8,392 nt of DNA from an uncultured Planctomycetaceae bacterium (GTDB lineage: Bacteria; Planctomycetota; Planctomycetia; Pirellulales; UBA1268): assembly GCA_937926325.1 (NCBI GenBank), contig CALAZQ010000531.1, positions 1-8,392 of the forward strand, in the 5' to 3' direction. Under the pieces are notes generated by a model. It saw only the letters and a program-made list of their open reading frames with translations. It made no database searches and was not told the origin of the DNA. Below, piece by piece: positions 1 through 5,680 of this stretch (position 1 is its first letter; each line of letters starts with the position of its first letter). The position numbers and the translations under genes are program-made.

Positions 1-112
1 TCGCAATGCCGTTGATGAGTGGATCTGTGAAGTCGGCAACTTCCCCGTAGTCGGCAAACTTCGGTCAGGTTCCGGTGCTAGTGGAGTAACGTTGCTTAGC
101 ACACGACGATGA
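1..112. other. Left-edge segment with two short competing open frames, no gene assigned
   Basis: Two frames stay open to the left edge. On the plus strand, bases 2-112 read as 36 codons ending in TGA, with the segment NAVDEWICEVGNF; only about half of the third positions are G or C, unlike the neighbouring genes. On the minus strand, bases 67 down to 1 read as a protein-like stretch including KFADYGEVADFTDPLI with a higher third-position GC. That frame starts directly after a TGA and has no ATG, GTG or TTG start in the window. Neither resembles a family I know. This could be the end of a plus-strand gene, a decayed minus-strand fragment, or non-coding DNA. Confidence 0.2.
31..62. repeat. Imperfect direct repeat, 18-bp period
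   Basis: AGTCGGCAACTTC (31-43) recurs as AGTCGGCAAACTTC (49-62) with a single inserted A. The first copy, with the preceding GA, also forms the interrupted palindrome GAAGT-CGGCA-ACTTC. The 18-bp spacing is a multiple of three, so in any frame that is open here the copies would encode similar peptides. Its role is unknown. Confidence 0.5.
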
Positions 113-148
113 GGGGTTGAGCTGTATTGATCCCATGGTGCAATTATA

Positions 149-169
149 AACTAAGAAGTCAACTAAGAA
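149..169. repeat. Two 9-bp direct repeats over the methyltransferase stop codon
   Basis: AACTAAGAA occurs at 149-157 and 161-169, separated by GTC. The methyltransferase stop codon (minus strand, 159-161) lies between and at the edge of the copies. The stretch is AT-rich in an otherwise GC-rich window. On the minus strand the hexamer TATAAT (143-148) follows immediately, but no convincing -35 box stands at the right distance. Confidence 0.55.
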
Positions 170-929
170 AAGGTTCCGTTGCTCGATGAGGATGTTGGCC
201 CTTGTCCACCCGCGTCCAGCTCACGCAGACCCGCTCGGGCCAGGTGCGGTCGATCTGGGCTTGGGAAAGGCCCGCAGCATCAAGCAGCTGCCGGTATTCC
301 GCCGCAGTGCGGGCTGCCTTTACCGAGAGTGGGCCATCGACCCGGGCCACCCGCGAACGGGCCAGCAGGGTGGTGCCGGCATGGGCCAGCAGCAGGCCCA
401 GCTGGCTGCGGAGCAGGTCGGAAAAGACACCGCCTACGGTTGCCGCTGCCGCCATGCCCCGCAGAAGTTCAATCGCAGCGTCGTCGTCAAGATGATGGAG
501 GAACAGCGAGTGCACCGCGATGTCGCAGGGGGGGCAGCCATCACCGACGATGTCGGCATGGGTGAAGCTGATCGTGGCCGATCCGCTGCGGCTAGCATGC
601 CGCTGGCGAGCCCAGCCAACCGCCCGTTCACTGATGTCAATGCCAACGACCTCAACCGGCTGGTGAAGCCACCTGCCGAGATAGCGGGCCACCGCTGCCG
701 TCAGATCGCCGCCGCCGCAGGCGATGTCGATGACGCGGACCGGGCTGTGATGAGGCGAGCGAACGGTCTCGAGCAGCCGGATGACACGGCGGCCGAGTTG
801 CGAGGCGGTGCCTGAGATCCAGTTGATCCGAGCGAGCGCCGTCAGGGCCCGATCATGCGCCGCCTGATCGAGGGCGGGGTCGTCCATCAACTCGGGTGGA
901 CGGTCGGCCAGTGGCGGGAGCGACAGCAT
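159..929 (-). CDS. Class I SAM-dependent methyltransferase, type III PKS-associated kind
   Basis: The product is a 256-residue methyltransferase. The N-terminal PELMDDPALD (12-21) and ALARIN (31-36) match a UbiE-like subfamily that in many bacteria sits beside a type III polyketide synthase and an FAD-dependent (geranylgeranyl reductase-like) oxidoreductase. The SAM-binding motif I is VIDIACGGGDLT (66-77), followed by VGIDIS (95-100), the SLFLHHLDD segment (141-149) and the late conserved block SRVARVDGPLSV (192-203). The natural substrate is probably a polyketide-derived phenol or quinone, by inference from that association; neither partner gene lies in this window. The last roughly 16 residues after SWTR look unlike the usual C-terminus, and that end lies in AT-richer DNA. 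No clear Shine-Dalgarno precedes the ATG. An alternative start at Met15 would delete the start of the PELMDD motif, so the first ATG is preferred. Confidence 0.85.
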   Translation of the reverse strand: MLSLPPLADRPPELMDDPALDQAAHDRALTALARINWISGTASQLGRRVIRLLETVRSPHHSPVRVIDIACGGGDLTAAVARYLGRWLHQPVEVVGIDISERAVGWARQRHASRSGSATISFTHADIVGDGCPPCDIAVHSLFLHHLDDDAAIELLRGMAAAATVGGVFSDLLRSQLGLLLAHAGTTLLARSRVARVDGPLSVKAARTAAEYRQLLDAAGLSQAQIDRTWPERVCVSWTRVDKGQHPHRATEPFLS

Positions 930-967
930 GGTAGGTAAGTTGGGGATAAAACCACCATCATCCTACC
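930..967 (-). promoter_or_regulatory. Inverted repeat in the methyltransferase leader
   Basis: GGTAGG (930-935) and CCTACC (962-967) are perfect 6-bp inverted repeats separated by 26 bp. On the minus strand the inner arm ends immediately before the ATG of the methyltransferase. It could form a weak leader hairpin that hides the start, or be an operator. The rest of the 122-bp gap (930-1051) shows no convincing promoter boxes. Confidence 0.25.
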
Positions 968-1051
968 GGCTGGGACTGTTTCGAGTACGGTTTCACGACA
1001 GTTGCCGACACTCGGTCGCGTGCGGGAAAGACCGAATCGATGTCGCCGACG

Positions 1052-1462
1052 CTACATGCCCGGCGGGCAGGGCTGCGTCTGCACTGCCCCTTCGTAGACG
1101 ACCGGGGTGACCATGCCAGCGCCGGCACAAGGGTCGCAGGTGGGTGGACAGGGCATGGTCGCGCCCGTTGGCACGACGCCCGGTGCCGGCATCGTCTGGG
1201 AGAAGCCGCCGTTCACCGTGGTCGGGGCCATCGGCATGACGGCACCCGGCGGCAACGGGGTCTGCACGGCGCCTGGGGCCGGGTAGGCAACCGGCTGGGC
1301 TGGCACAGCCTGCTGGGGAGCCCCCGGCTGCGGATAGACCGGCGGAGCGTAGGGGGGGGCGTAGGCGTAGGGACTTTGGCGGTGCCGGGCACAGCCCGAA
1401 CTGATGACCGTGGCGGTCAGGCAGATCGCCAGTCCAGCAAGCCAAGACATGCGGACAACCAT
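1052..1462 (-). CDS. Small proline-rich putative lipoprotein
   Basis: The product is 136 residues. The chosen ATG at 1462 has an AGGA Shine-Dalgarno about eight bases upstream; a longer in-frame reading would overlap the preceding gene and lose the signal at the N-terminus. Arg4 is followed by a hydrophobic stretch (6-20) and ISSGC, with Cys24 as the likely lipidated residue. Ser at -3 is not the commonest lipobox residue, so lipidation is probable rather than certain. The mature part is low-complexity and rich in Pro, Tyr, Ala and Gln (YAYAPPYAPPVYPQP, 32-46). It ends with clustered cysteines (Cys105, Cys109, Cys112 and Cys132) in CPPTCDPC and CPPGM. I recognise no domain. Similar short proline-rich lipoproteins are common in planctomycetes, where a cell-surface role is guessed. 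The gap to the FIST gene (94 bp) suggests it may be transcribed separately. Confidence 0.75.
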   Translation of the reverse strand: MVVRMSWLAGLAICLTATVISSGCARHRQSPYAYAPPYAPPVYPQPGAPQQAVPAQPVAYPAPGAVQTPLPPGAVMPMAPTTVNGGFSQTMPAPGVVPTGATMPCPPTCDPCAGAGMVTPVVYEGAVQTQPCPPGM

Positions 1463-1497
1463 TATTCGTTTCCTGCAGGTGCCCGCCTGTGCACCAG

Positions 1498-1527
1498 ACA
1501 GTAGGAAACCAGGGCTGGCTGCATCAA
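1498..1527 (-). promoter_or_regulatory. Weak candidate promoter for the lipoprotein gene
   Basis: On the minus strand TTGATG (1522-1527) stands 18 bp before TACTGT (1498-1503). The first matches the -35 consensus at four of six positions, the second the -10 consensus at only three. A GGTGC/GCACC hairpin (1478-1495) lies between it and the lipoprotein Shine-Dalgarno. This is a guess from consensus matching; planctomycete promoters often do not follow it. Confidence 0.18.
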
Positions 1528-1556
1528 GGCCGACTTCCGGGCCCTTCAACAGCCGC

Positions 1557-2759
1557 TCAGTCGCCCGGCTCGAATAACGCAATGCTGGCCGTAAACCCGT
1601 GCAGGCAGTTCTTGCGGCCGATGGGGCCGATTTCCCCCTGAGCAAAGAAGCCGGCGACCGGTAGTGGTCCGAGCACCTCCTGAAGGCAGCGGGCATCGTG
1701 GCTGGCCGTGTCAAACATCCGGCTGCCCCGGCCGTTGCAGGTGAACATCAGGCCGCCGGCCGGCCGCGGCCCTGCGGTGCCCCGCAGCAGTTCGACGAGA
1801 TCATCATGGGCGGTGCTGGCATCGCGGACATGAAACTGCACCGTCTGCCCGGTGCGGATGCAGTCACCGACGGCGACCACGCCGGTCTCGGGGTCCGCGC
1901 CGACGACATTACGGACCAGGAAGTCACCCCGTTCAAACCGGTCCTGGTACTCGCTGGCCACCCGGCCAAGATGAAGCGAACTACGGACCAGCTGCCGGTC
2001 GTGGTCGTCGAGGGTGCCGTAGAGCTGCTGCAGTTGGGCGAAGGCCGGCTGGCCCCCGAGTTCAAACAGCATGTTGTCTTCGGCCCGGGTCACCACGAAG
2101 GGCTGGCCGATCGGGCGGCAGCCCTGGGAGACCACCGGCCGCACCCGCACCCCACCGCCGACAACCACCCCGACGGCTCCGGCATCGAATGTCTGTTGGT
2201 TGACCACCAGCGTGTTGCTGCCTGGTCGATTGCCCCCGCTGGCCATGCCGCCGATGACCGGCAACCCCGGCCGGTCTTCGGCCAGCCGGCTAATCAGGTC
2301 ATCGACCGGAAAAGAGAACGGGTCGGCCAGCAGCAGCAGGCTGGCGTGAGGCGGCCAGTCGAGTTCATCGGGCCAGCCGAGAAAGGTACCACCGTCCGGG
2401 GTGTGCACATGCTCAAGTGCCAGCGGCGTCACCACCGCTCCCGGCAGTGATGCCAGCCAGACCGCCACGGCGGGGCCCGATTCATACTCTTCGTGATTGG
2501 CCAGCACGGCCTCGGCGGTTCCCCCGATGACGCAGCCGGCGTCGATCAGGTCGCCGAGGCCTTCGAGCGTGGGGCGAATCGCCTCGCCGTAGGCGGCTGA
2601 AACAAACACGACGGCCAGATCTGGTCGCGGGCCGGCAAGCTGCGAGATCGCAGCAAGCGTCGCCTCGCGGATCGCCCGGTCGAGCTGTGGCTGGGTTGCT
2701 GCCGCCGCACCGCAGCGGATGCCGGTGGCCTGTTTGGCGGTATCAGAAGGGAATGGCAT
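1557..2759 (-). CDS. FIST N-terminal and FIST_C domain protein
   Basis: The 400-residue product is a stand-alone FIST protein (F-box and intracellular signal transduction domain), a predicted cytoplasmic small-ligand-binding sensor fold. The FIST N-terminal half covers about residues 15-220, with the glycine motifs GCVIGGTAEAVL (75-86) and PVIGGMASGG (167-176). The FIST_C part covers about 238-396, with GLMFTCNGRG (336-345) and the hallmark end GFFAQGEIGPIG (370-381) then LHGFTASIALF (386-396). No output domain such as a kinase, cyclase or methyl-accepting region is fused, and there is no signal peptide. FIST domains have been proposed to bind amino acids or other small metabolites; the ligand here is unknown. 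The gene starts 32 bp after the mtnC stop on the same strand, so co-transcription with methionine salvage is likely. No strong Shine-Dalgarno is seen before the ATG. Confidence 0.88.
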   Translation of the reverse strand: MPFPSDTAKQATGIRCGAAAATQPQLDRAIREATLAAISQLAGPRPDLAVVFVSAAYGEAIRPTLEGLGDLIDAGCVIGGTAEAVLANHEEYESGPAVAVWLASLPGAVVTPLALEHVHTPDGGTFLGWPDELDWPPHASLLLLADPFSFPVDDLISRLAEDRPGLPVIGGMASGGNRPGSNTLVVNQQTFDAGAVGVVVGGGVRVRPVVSQGCRPIGQPFVVTRAEDNMLFELGGQPAFAQLQQLYGTLDDHDRQLVRSSLHLGRVASEYQDRFERGDFLVRNVVGADPETGVVAVGDCIRTGQTVQFHVRDASTAHDDLVELLRGTAGPRPAGGLMFTCNGRGSRMFDTASHDARCLQEVLGPLPVAGFFAQGEIGPIGRKNCLHGFTASIALFEPGD

Positions 2760-2791
2760 CGGTACTTGGCAGCAGGGAGGCCGTGGGTGAC

Positions 2792-3502
2792 TTAGCAGGT
2801 AACCTCAGCGAACGACCGGATCGTCTCGTGGTCGTAGAGACTTTCCAGCGACCGGTTGCCCGGCCGGATGGCCGCGGCAGTCGCCATGCCGGCAGCCCGG
2901 GCGGCGTCGAGTTCTGCCCCTACATCGCTGATGAACAGAATCTGTCGCGGCGGCAGGCCCATGTCGGCGGCGATGGCCGTGTAGCTGGCCTGTTCACGTT
3001 TGGGGCCGGTGGTGGTGTCGTAGTGGCCTCGCAGGTGCCCGGTAAGATCACCGGCGGCGGTGTGGCCGAAAAACAGCTTTTGGGCTTCAATCGAACCGGA
3101 AGAATAGATTCGCACATCGAGGCCGGAATCAGCCCACTGCTCAAGGGCGGGCGGAACATCATCGAAGACATGGGCCGTGAGCTGGCCAGACTCAAAGCCG
3201 GCCCGCCAGATCATGCCCTGCAGGGCCTTCAGTGGCGTTGACTTGATGTCCCGATTGATCAGATCGAGGGCAGCCAGCACAAGGCTGCTGCGGCCGTCCG
3301 CGGTGTCGAGTGAATTGCTGCAGCCCGTCTCAGCCGCCAGGGCTGCCGCCGCTTCCGCAACGGCTGGATCGGTGGCGTGCTGCTCGAGGAACGCCGCGAT
3401 GTGCTCCTTCGCATAGGCAAACAGCACGTCGTAGACGAAGGCGATTGACGAGGTGGTCCCCTCGACGTCAAGCAGAATGCCCTTGCCACCAAAGACAGTC
3501 AC
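2792..3502 (-). CDS. mtnC: Enolase-phosphatase E1 (acireductone synthase)
   Basis: This 236-residue HAD-superfamily enzyme converts 2,3-diketo-5-methylthiopentyl-1-phosphate to the acireductone in two steps, enolisation then dephosphorylation, in the cytoplasm. HAD motif I is [11 protein letters not shown] (10-20); Asp12 is the nucleophile and Glu14 the E1-type residue. Motif II is YSSGS (133-137), motif III is the lysine of GPKRE (Lys168), and motif IV is [13 protein letters not shown] (189-201). The LKALQGMIW block (91-99) is typical of the family, and the length fits. The start codon is GTG (3500-3502), overlapping the TGA of mtnD as GTGA, with GGAG nine bases upstream inside mtnD; translational coupling is therefore likely. 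All expected motifs are intact. Confidence 0.96.
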   Translation of the reverse strand: MTVFGGKGILLDVEGTTSSIAFVYDVLFAYAKEHIAAFLEQHATDPAVAEAAAALAAETGCSNSLDTADGRSSLVLAALDLINRDIKSTPLKALQGMIWRAGFESGQLTAHVFDDVPPALEQWADSGLDVRIYSSGSIEAQKLFFGHTAAGDLTGHLRGHYDTTTGPKREQASYTAIAADMGLPPRQILFISDVGAELDAARAAGMATAAAIRPGNRSLESLYDHETIRSFAEVTC

Positions 3503-4068
3503 GAGGCGGCTCCGTCAGCATCCCCCAGATAGGCCGGGCCCAGGCAGAGTGGCTCATAACCGGCATGGACGCCGTCGTCGAGATAGTGCGGCGTCCAGCC
3601 GCTGGTGTCCTGGAACAGCCGAATGGCCCTGATGCGTCGCTCCTTGCAGAGGTCAAACCAGTGCCGGGTGCCGAGCGGCACGCTGATCAGGTCACCGGCC
3701 CAGACCTCGATGCCGAAGACCGGCCGATCGACCGGGTTGATGTGAAAGACGCCGCTTCCCTGCAGGATGAAGCGAACTTCGTCCTCGGTGTGGGTGTGCT
3801 CTTTATTGAACTTGTCGAGCATGGCGTCGAGGTTGGGCGTGTCGGGGTAGACGTCGATCACGTCAGCTGTGACGAATCCCCCCTGCTCTTTCAGGATGTC
3901 AATTTCGGGCTTGTAAGCGGCCAGAATGTCGTCGGCTGGAGCGGCCGGGTCGACCCGATCCTCCAGCGGCCAGGTCTCGTAGTTGATGCCGTGGTCGGCG
4001 AGGAATGCCTTGATCTCACCGGCATCGCTGATGCGGCGGGATGCAGCGGGAATCGTCACTATTGCCAT
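3499..4068 (-). CDS. mtnD: Acireductone dioxygenase
   Basis: This 189-residue cupin enzyme oxidises the acireductone made by MtnC. The Fe(II) form yields 2-keto-4-methylthiobutyrate, the methionine precursor; the Ni(II) form, known from Klebsiella, yields methylthiopropionate, CO and formate. The metal ligands are visible in [10 protein letters not shown] (91-100): His91, His93 and Glu97, with the fourth ligand His136 in GTRHWFDL. Other family segments are [12 protein letters not shown] (60-71) and the C-terminal [13 protein letters not shown] (151-163). The sequence alone cannot tell which metal is used. Its Shine-Dalgarno GGGAG lies seven bases before the ATG, within the perfect palindrome CTCCCGGGAG (4076-4085). 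It starts 53 bp after mtnB and overlaps mtnC by four bases. Confidence 0.97.
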   Translation of the reverse strand: MAIVTIPAASRRISDAGEIKAFLADHGINYETWPLEDRVDPAAPADDILAAYKPEIDILKEQGGFVTADVIDVYPDTPNLDAMLDKFNKEHTHTEDEVRFILQGSGVFHINPVDRPVFGIEVWAGDLISVPLGTRHWFDLCKERRIRAIRLFQDTSGWTPHYLDDGVHAGYEPLCLGPAYLGDADGAAS

Positions 4069-4121
4069 GGTGGTGCTCCCGGGAGGGTCTGTCTGTTTGG
4101 TGGAACGTGGGTATGGCCGGG

Positions 4122-4829
4122 TCAGGCTGATGGCAGCATCCGCTGCCGGGCGGTGACCTCGAACAGGAACTCAAAAATTTCGATGTGCCGACGGGCCTCG
4201 GCGAGCGTCCGGCCCCAGGTGTAGAGGCCGTGGCCCGATAGCAGAAAGCCGTGCAGCGGCGGCGGCCCGGCGGCCGACCAGTCGGCGGCGGCAAAAACAT
4301 TCTGGATGCGGTCCGCCAGTTCAGTCATGTCCTGGCTGTTGGCAAAGATCGGCACGTCAACGTGGGTCTCGTGCGTGGTGATGCCCTCGAGGCCCTTGAG
4401 CATCTCATAGCCGGCGATCCGCAGGCTGCCGAGCTGTTCACCTGGCGGCAGTCCGGCCCGCGAGAGCATCGTGCCCCAGACCGAATGGGTGTGCAGGACG
4501 GCCCCGACGTCCGGAATCTGCTCGGCGATCAGGCAGTGCAGCAAAGTTTCAGCAGATGATTTGCGGCCGCCTGCTGCTGCCGGATCGAGCAGGTGACCGC
4601 TGGCATCGACCCGCACGAAGTCGTCCGGGCCGAGGGCCGACTTGTCCTTGCCGCTGGCGGTGATCAGCAATTCCAGCGGGTCGCGGGCCAGCACGACCGA
4701 ATAGTTGCTGCTGGTACCGAGCGACCAGCCTCGGGCGTGAAACTCACGGCCGATCGCCCGCAGGCCGGTGGCGGCGTCGTCGCTGGCCGCGTGCACTCCC
4801 GCGGACGGTGCTTCAAGGAGGTGTTCCAT
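4122..4829 (-). CDS. mtnB: Methylthioribulose-1-phosphate dehydratase
   Basis: This 235-residue class II aldolase/adducin-family enzyme dehydrates 5-methylthioribulose-1-phosphate to the diketo compound used by MtnC. The zinc ligands are His113 and His115 in LHTHSVWGT and His200 in SGHGLYTWG. Glu142 in [10 protein letters not shown] aligns with the glutamate proposed as catalytic acid in human APIP. GTSSNYS (38-44) and [11 protein letters not shown] (91-101) are also typical. The frame stays open upstream to 4994, but that extension lacks family character and would overlap the divergent gene, so the ATG at 4829 is preferred. Its Shine-Dalgarno is weak. It heads the mtnB-mtnD-mtnC cluster and is probably driven from the divergent region. 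The upper salvage genes (mtnN or mtnP, mtnK, mtnA) are not in the window. Confidence 0.95.
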   Translation of the reverse strand: MEHLLEAPSAGVHAASDDAATGLRAIGREFHARGWSLGTSSNYSVVLARDPLELLITASGKDKSALGPDDFVRVDASGHLLDPAAAGGRKSSAETLLHCLIAEQIPDVGAVLHTHSVWGTMLSRAGLPPGEQLGSLRIAGYEMLKGLEGITTHETHVDVPIFANSQDMTELADRIQNVFAAADWSAAGPPPLHGFLLSGHGLYTWGRTLAEARRHIEIFEFLFEVTARQRMLPSA

Positions 4830-4987
4830 GCCCGAACTGTAGGCGATGCTGCATATGGCCCGCAACCGACTGGACGCCACGTCCGCTGAAAATGGAGGGC
4901 TGGTCCGGTGACTCGGCTTCGGCTTCATACACTGGTGTGGCTGGCTGCTGCTGTTGAGGCCGCCAGGGCCGGGCAGGCTCGCCGGCC
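4830..4987. promoter_or_regulatory. Divergent mtnB / mqnB intergenic region
   Basis: This 158-bp gap must hold the control signals for mtnB (minus) and mqnB (plus), since both are first genes in their direction. I find no confident -35/-10 pair on either strand. A 5-bp interrupted palindrome lies inside (listed separately) and CATATG occurs at 4852-4857. I see no structure recognisable as a SAM riboswitch. Confidence 0.5.
4872..4884. promoter_or_regulatory. Interrupted palindrome, possible operator
   Basis: GGACG-CCA-CGTCC is a perfect 5-bp inverted repeat with a 3-bp centre, located 43 bp upstream of the mtnB start. It could be a repressor site or a small RNA hairpin in the mtnB leader. It is short enough to arise by chance in GC-rich DNA. 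Confidence 0.25.
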
Positions 4988-5680
4988 ATGACAACCGACC
5001 TGCGACAAGCTGCCGCCATGCTCATTCTCGTGCCGACCGCCCATGAGCATGCCGTCATTGCCGCAGAGCTGGGACCGGCGGCCCTCCAAGCCCACCGGCT
5101 GGAGCTGATCGGTTTCGGCCCGATTGCCGCTGCGGCCCGGACCGCCGCCCTTCTGTCTGAAGAGCGGCCAACGGCGGTTCTGCTGCTGGGCATCGCCGGC
5201 AGCTTCGACAGCCGACTGGAAGTGGGGTCGGCCTGCTGGTTCCAGCAGGTCGCCTGTCATGGGGTCGGCGTCGGCACGGGACGAGAGTTTCTGCCGGCGG
5301 GCGAGCTCGGCTGGCCGCAGTGGCCGGGCGACCCGGCAGCCGGCACCGCCGCGGTCGGGGATGTGCTGTCGCTCGCGCTGCCGGTGACGGGCGGAAAGCA
5401 TGACGAGCCCGTCGGTGCGGGCCTGCTGCTGTCGGCCTGCGCGGCCTCGGCGTCGGCTGCTGATGCGGCCCTGCGGCGGGAACTGTTTCCTGCTGCAGTG
5501 GCGGAAGACATGGAAGGCTTTGCCGTCGCCCTCGCCTGTCGGCTGGCGGGTGTCCCTTGCCAGATCATTCGTGGCATCTCCAATCGTGCCGGAGACCGCG
5601 ACAAGGCGAACTGGCAGGTGGAGCCTGCCCTGCGGGCGGCGGCGGATCTGGCTCGTGATCAGCTGAGGGGGGTGGGCTGA
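4988..5680 (+). CDS. mqnB: Futalosine hydrolase
   Basis: The product is a nucleoside phosphorylase-fold hydrolase that removes hypoxanthine from futalosine to give dehypoxanthine futalosine in menaquinone synthesis. The family signatures are LLLGIAGSF (65-73), AEDMEGFAVALAC (172-184) and IIRGISNRAGDRDKANW (193-209). The Asp-Met-Glu-Gly-Phe form and the ISNRAGDRDK block favour MqnB over methylthioadenosine nucleosidase, which usually has Glu-Met-Glu-Gly-Ala. From the first ATG the product has 230 residues. Family members usually begin near the ILVPT strand, so the ATG at 5018 (220 residues) is an equally good start; neither has a strong Shine-Dalgarno. The stop overlaps the mqnD start as TGATG. 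Confidence 0.9.
   Translation: MTTDLRQAAAMLILVPTAHEHAVIAAELGPAALQAHRLELIGFGPIAAAARTAALLSEERPTAVLLLGIAGSFDSRLEVGSACWFQQVACHGVGVGTGREFLPAGELGWPQWPGDPAAGTAAVGDVLSLALPVTGGKHDEPVGAGLLLSACAASASAADAALRRELFPAAVAEDMEGFAVALACRLAGVPCQIIRGISNRAGDRDKANWQVEPALRAAADLARDQLRGVG

Noticed and set aside
65..136. Minus-strand 23-codon open frame after the TATAAT at 143-148
   Set aside because: It has no Shine-Dalgarno or -35 box and no conserved-looking content.
186..815. Plus-strand open frame of 209 codons opposite the methyltransferase
   Set aside because: It is antisense to a gene with a clear SAM-binding motif and shows no recognisable domain.
1463..1714. N-terminal extension of the lipoprotein gene up to 1714
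   Set aside because: It would overlap the FIST gene by about 150 bp and bury the signal peptide; the ATG at 1462 has a good Shine-Dalgarno.
1698..2450. Long plus-strand open frame of 250 codons opposite the FIST gene
   Set aside because: It lies wholly antisense to a gene with clear FIST motifs and has no family character; long antisense frames are expected in GC-rich DNA.
3310..4224. Plus-strand open frame of 304 codons opposite mtnC and mtnD
   Set aside because: It is antisense to two enzymes with intact catalytic residues, and its predicted protein is low-complexity and unrecognisable.
4830..4987. SAM riboswitch upstream of mtnB
   Set aside because: No recognisable conserved core or multi-helix arrangement could be found by eye in the leader.
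4830..4994. N-terminal extension of mtnB up to 4994
   Set aside because: The added 55 residues are unlike the family and would run into the divergent mqnB start.
4988..5680. Calling the nucleosidase mtnN (methylthioadenosine nucleosidase) because it neighbours mtnB
   Set aside because: The DMEGFA and ISNRAGDRDK motifs and the overlap with mqnD fit futalosine hydrolase better.
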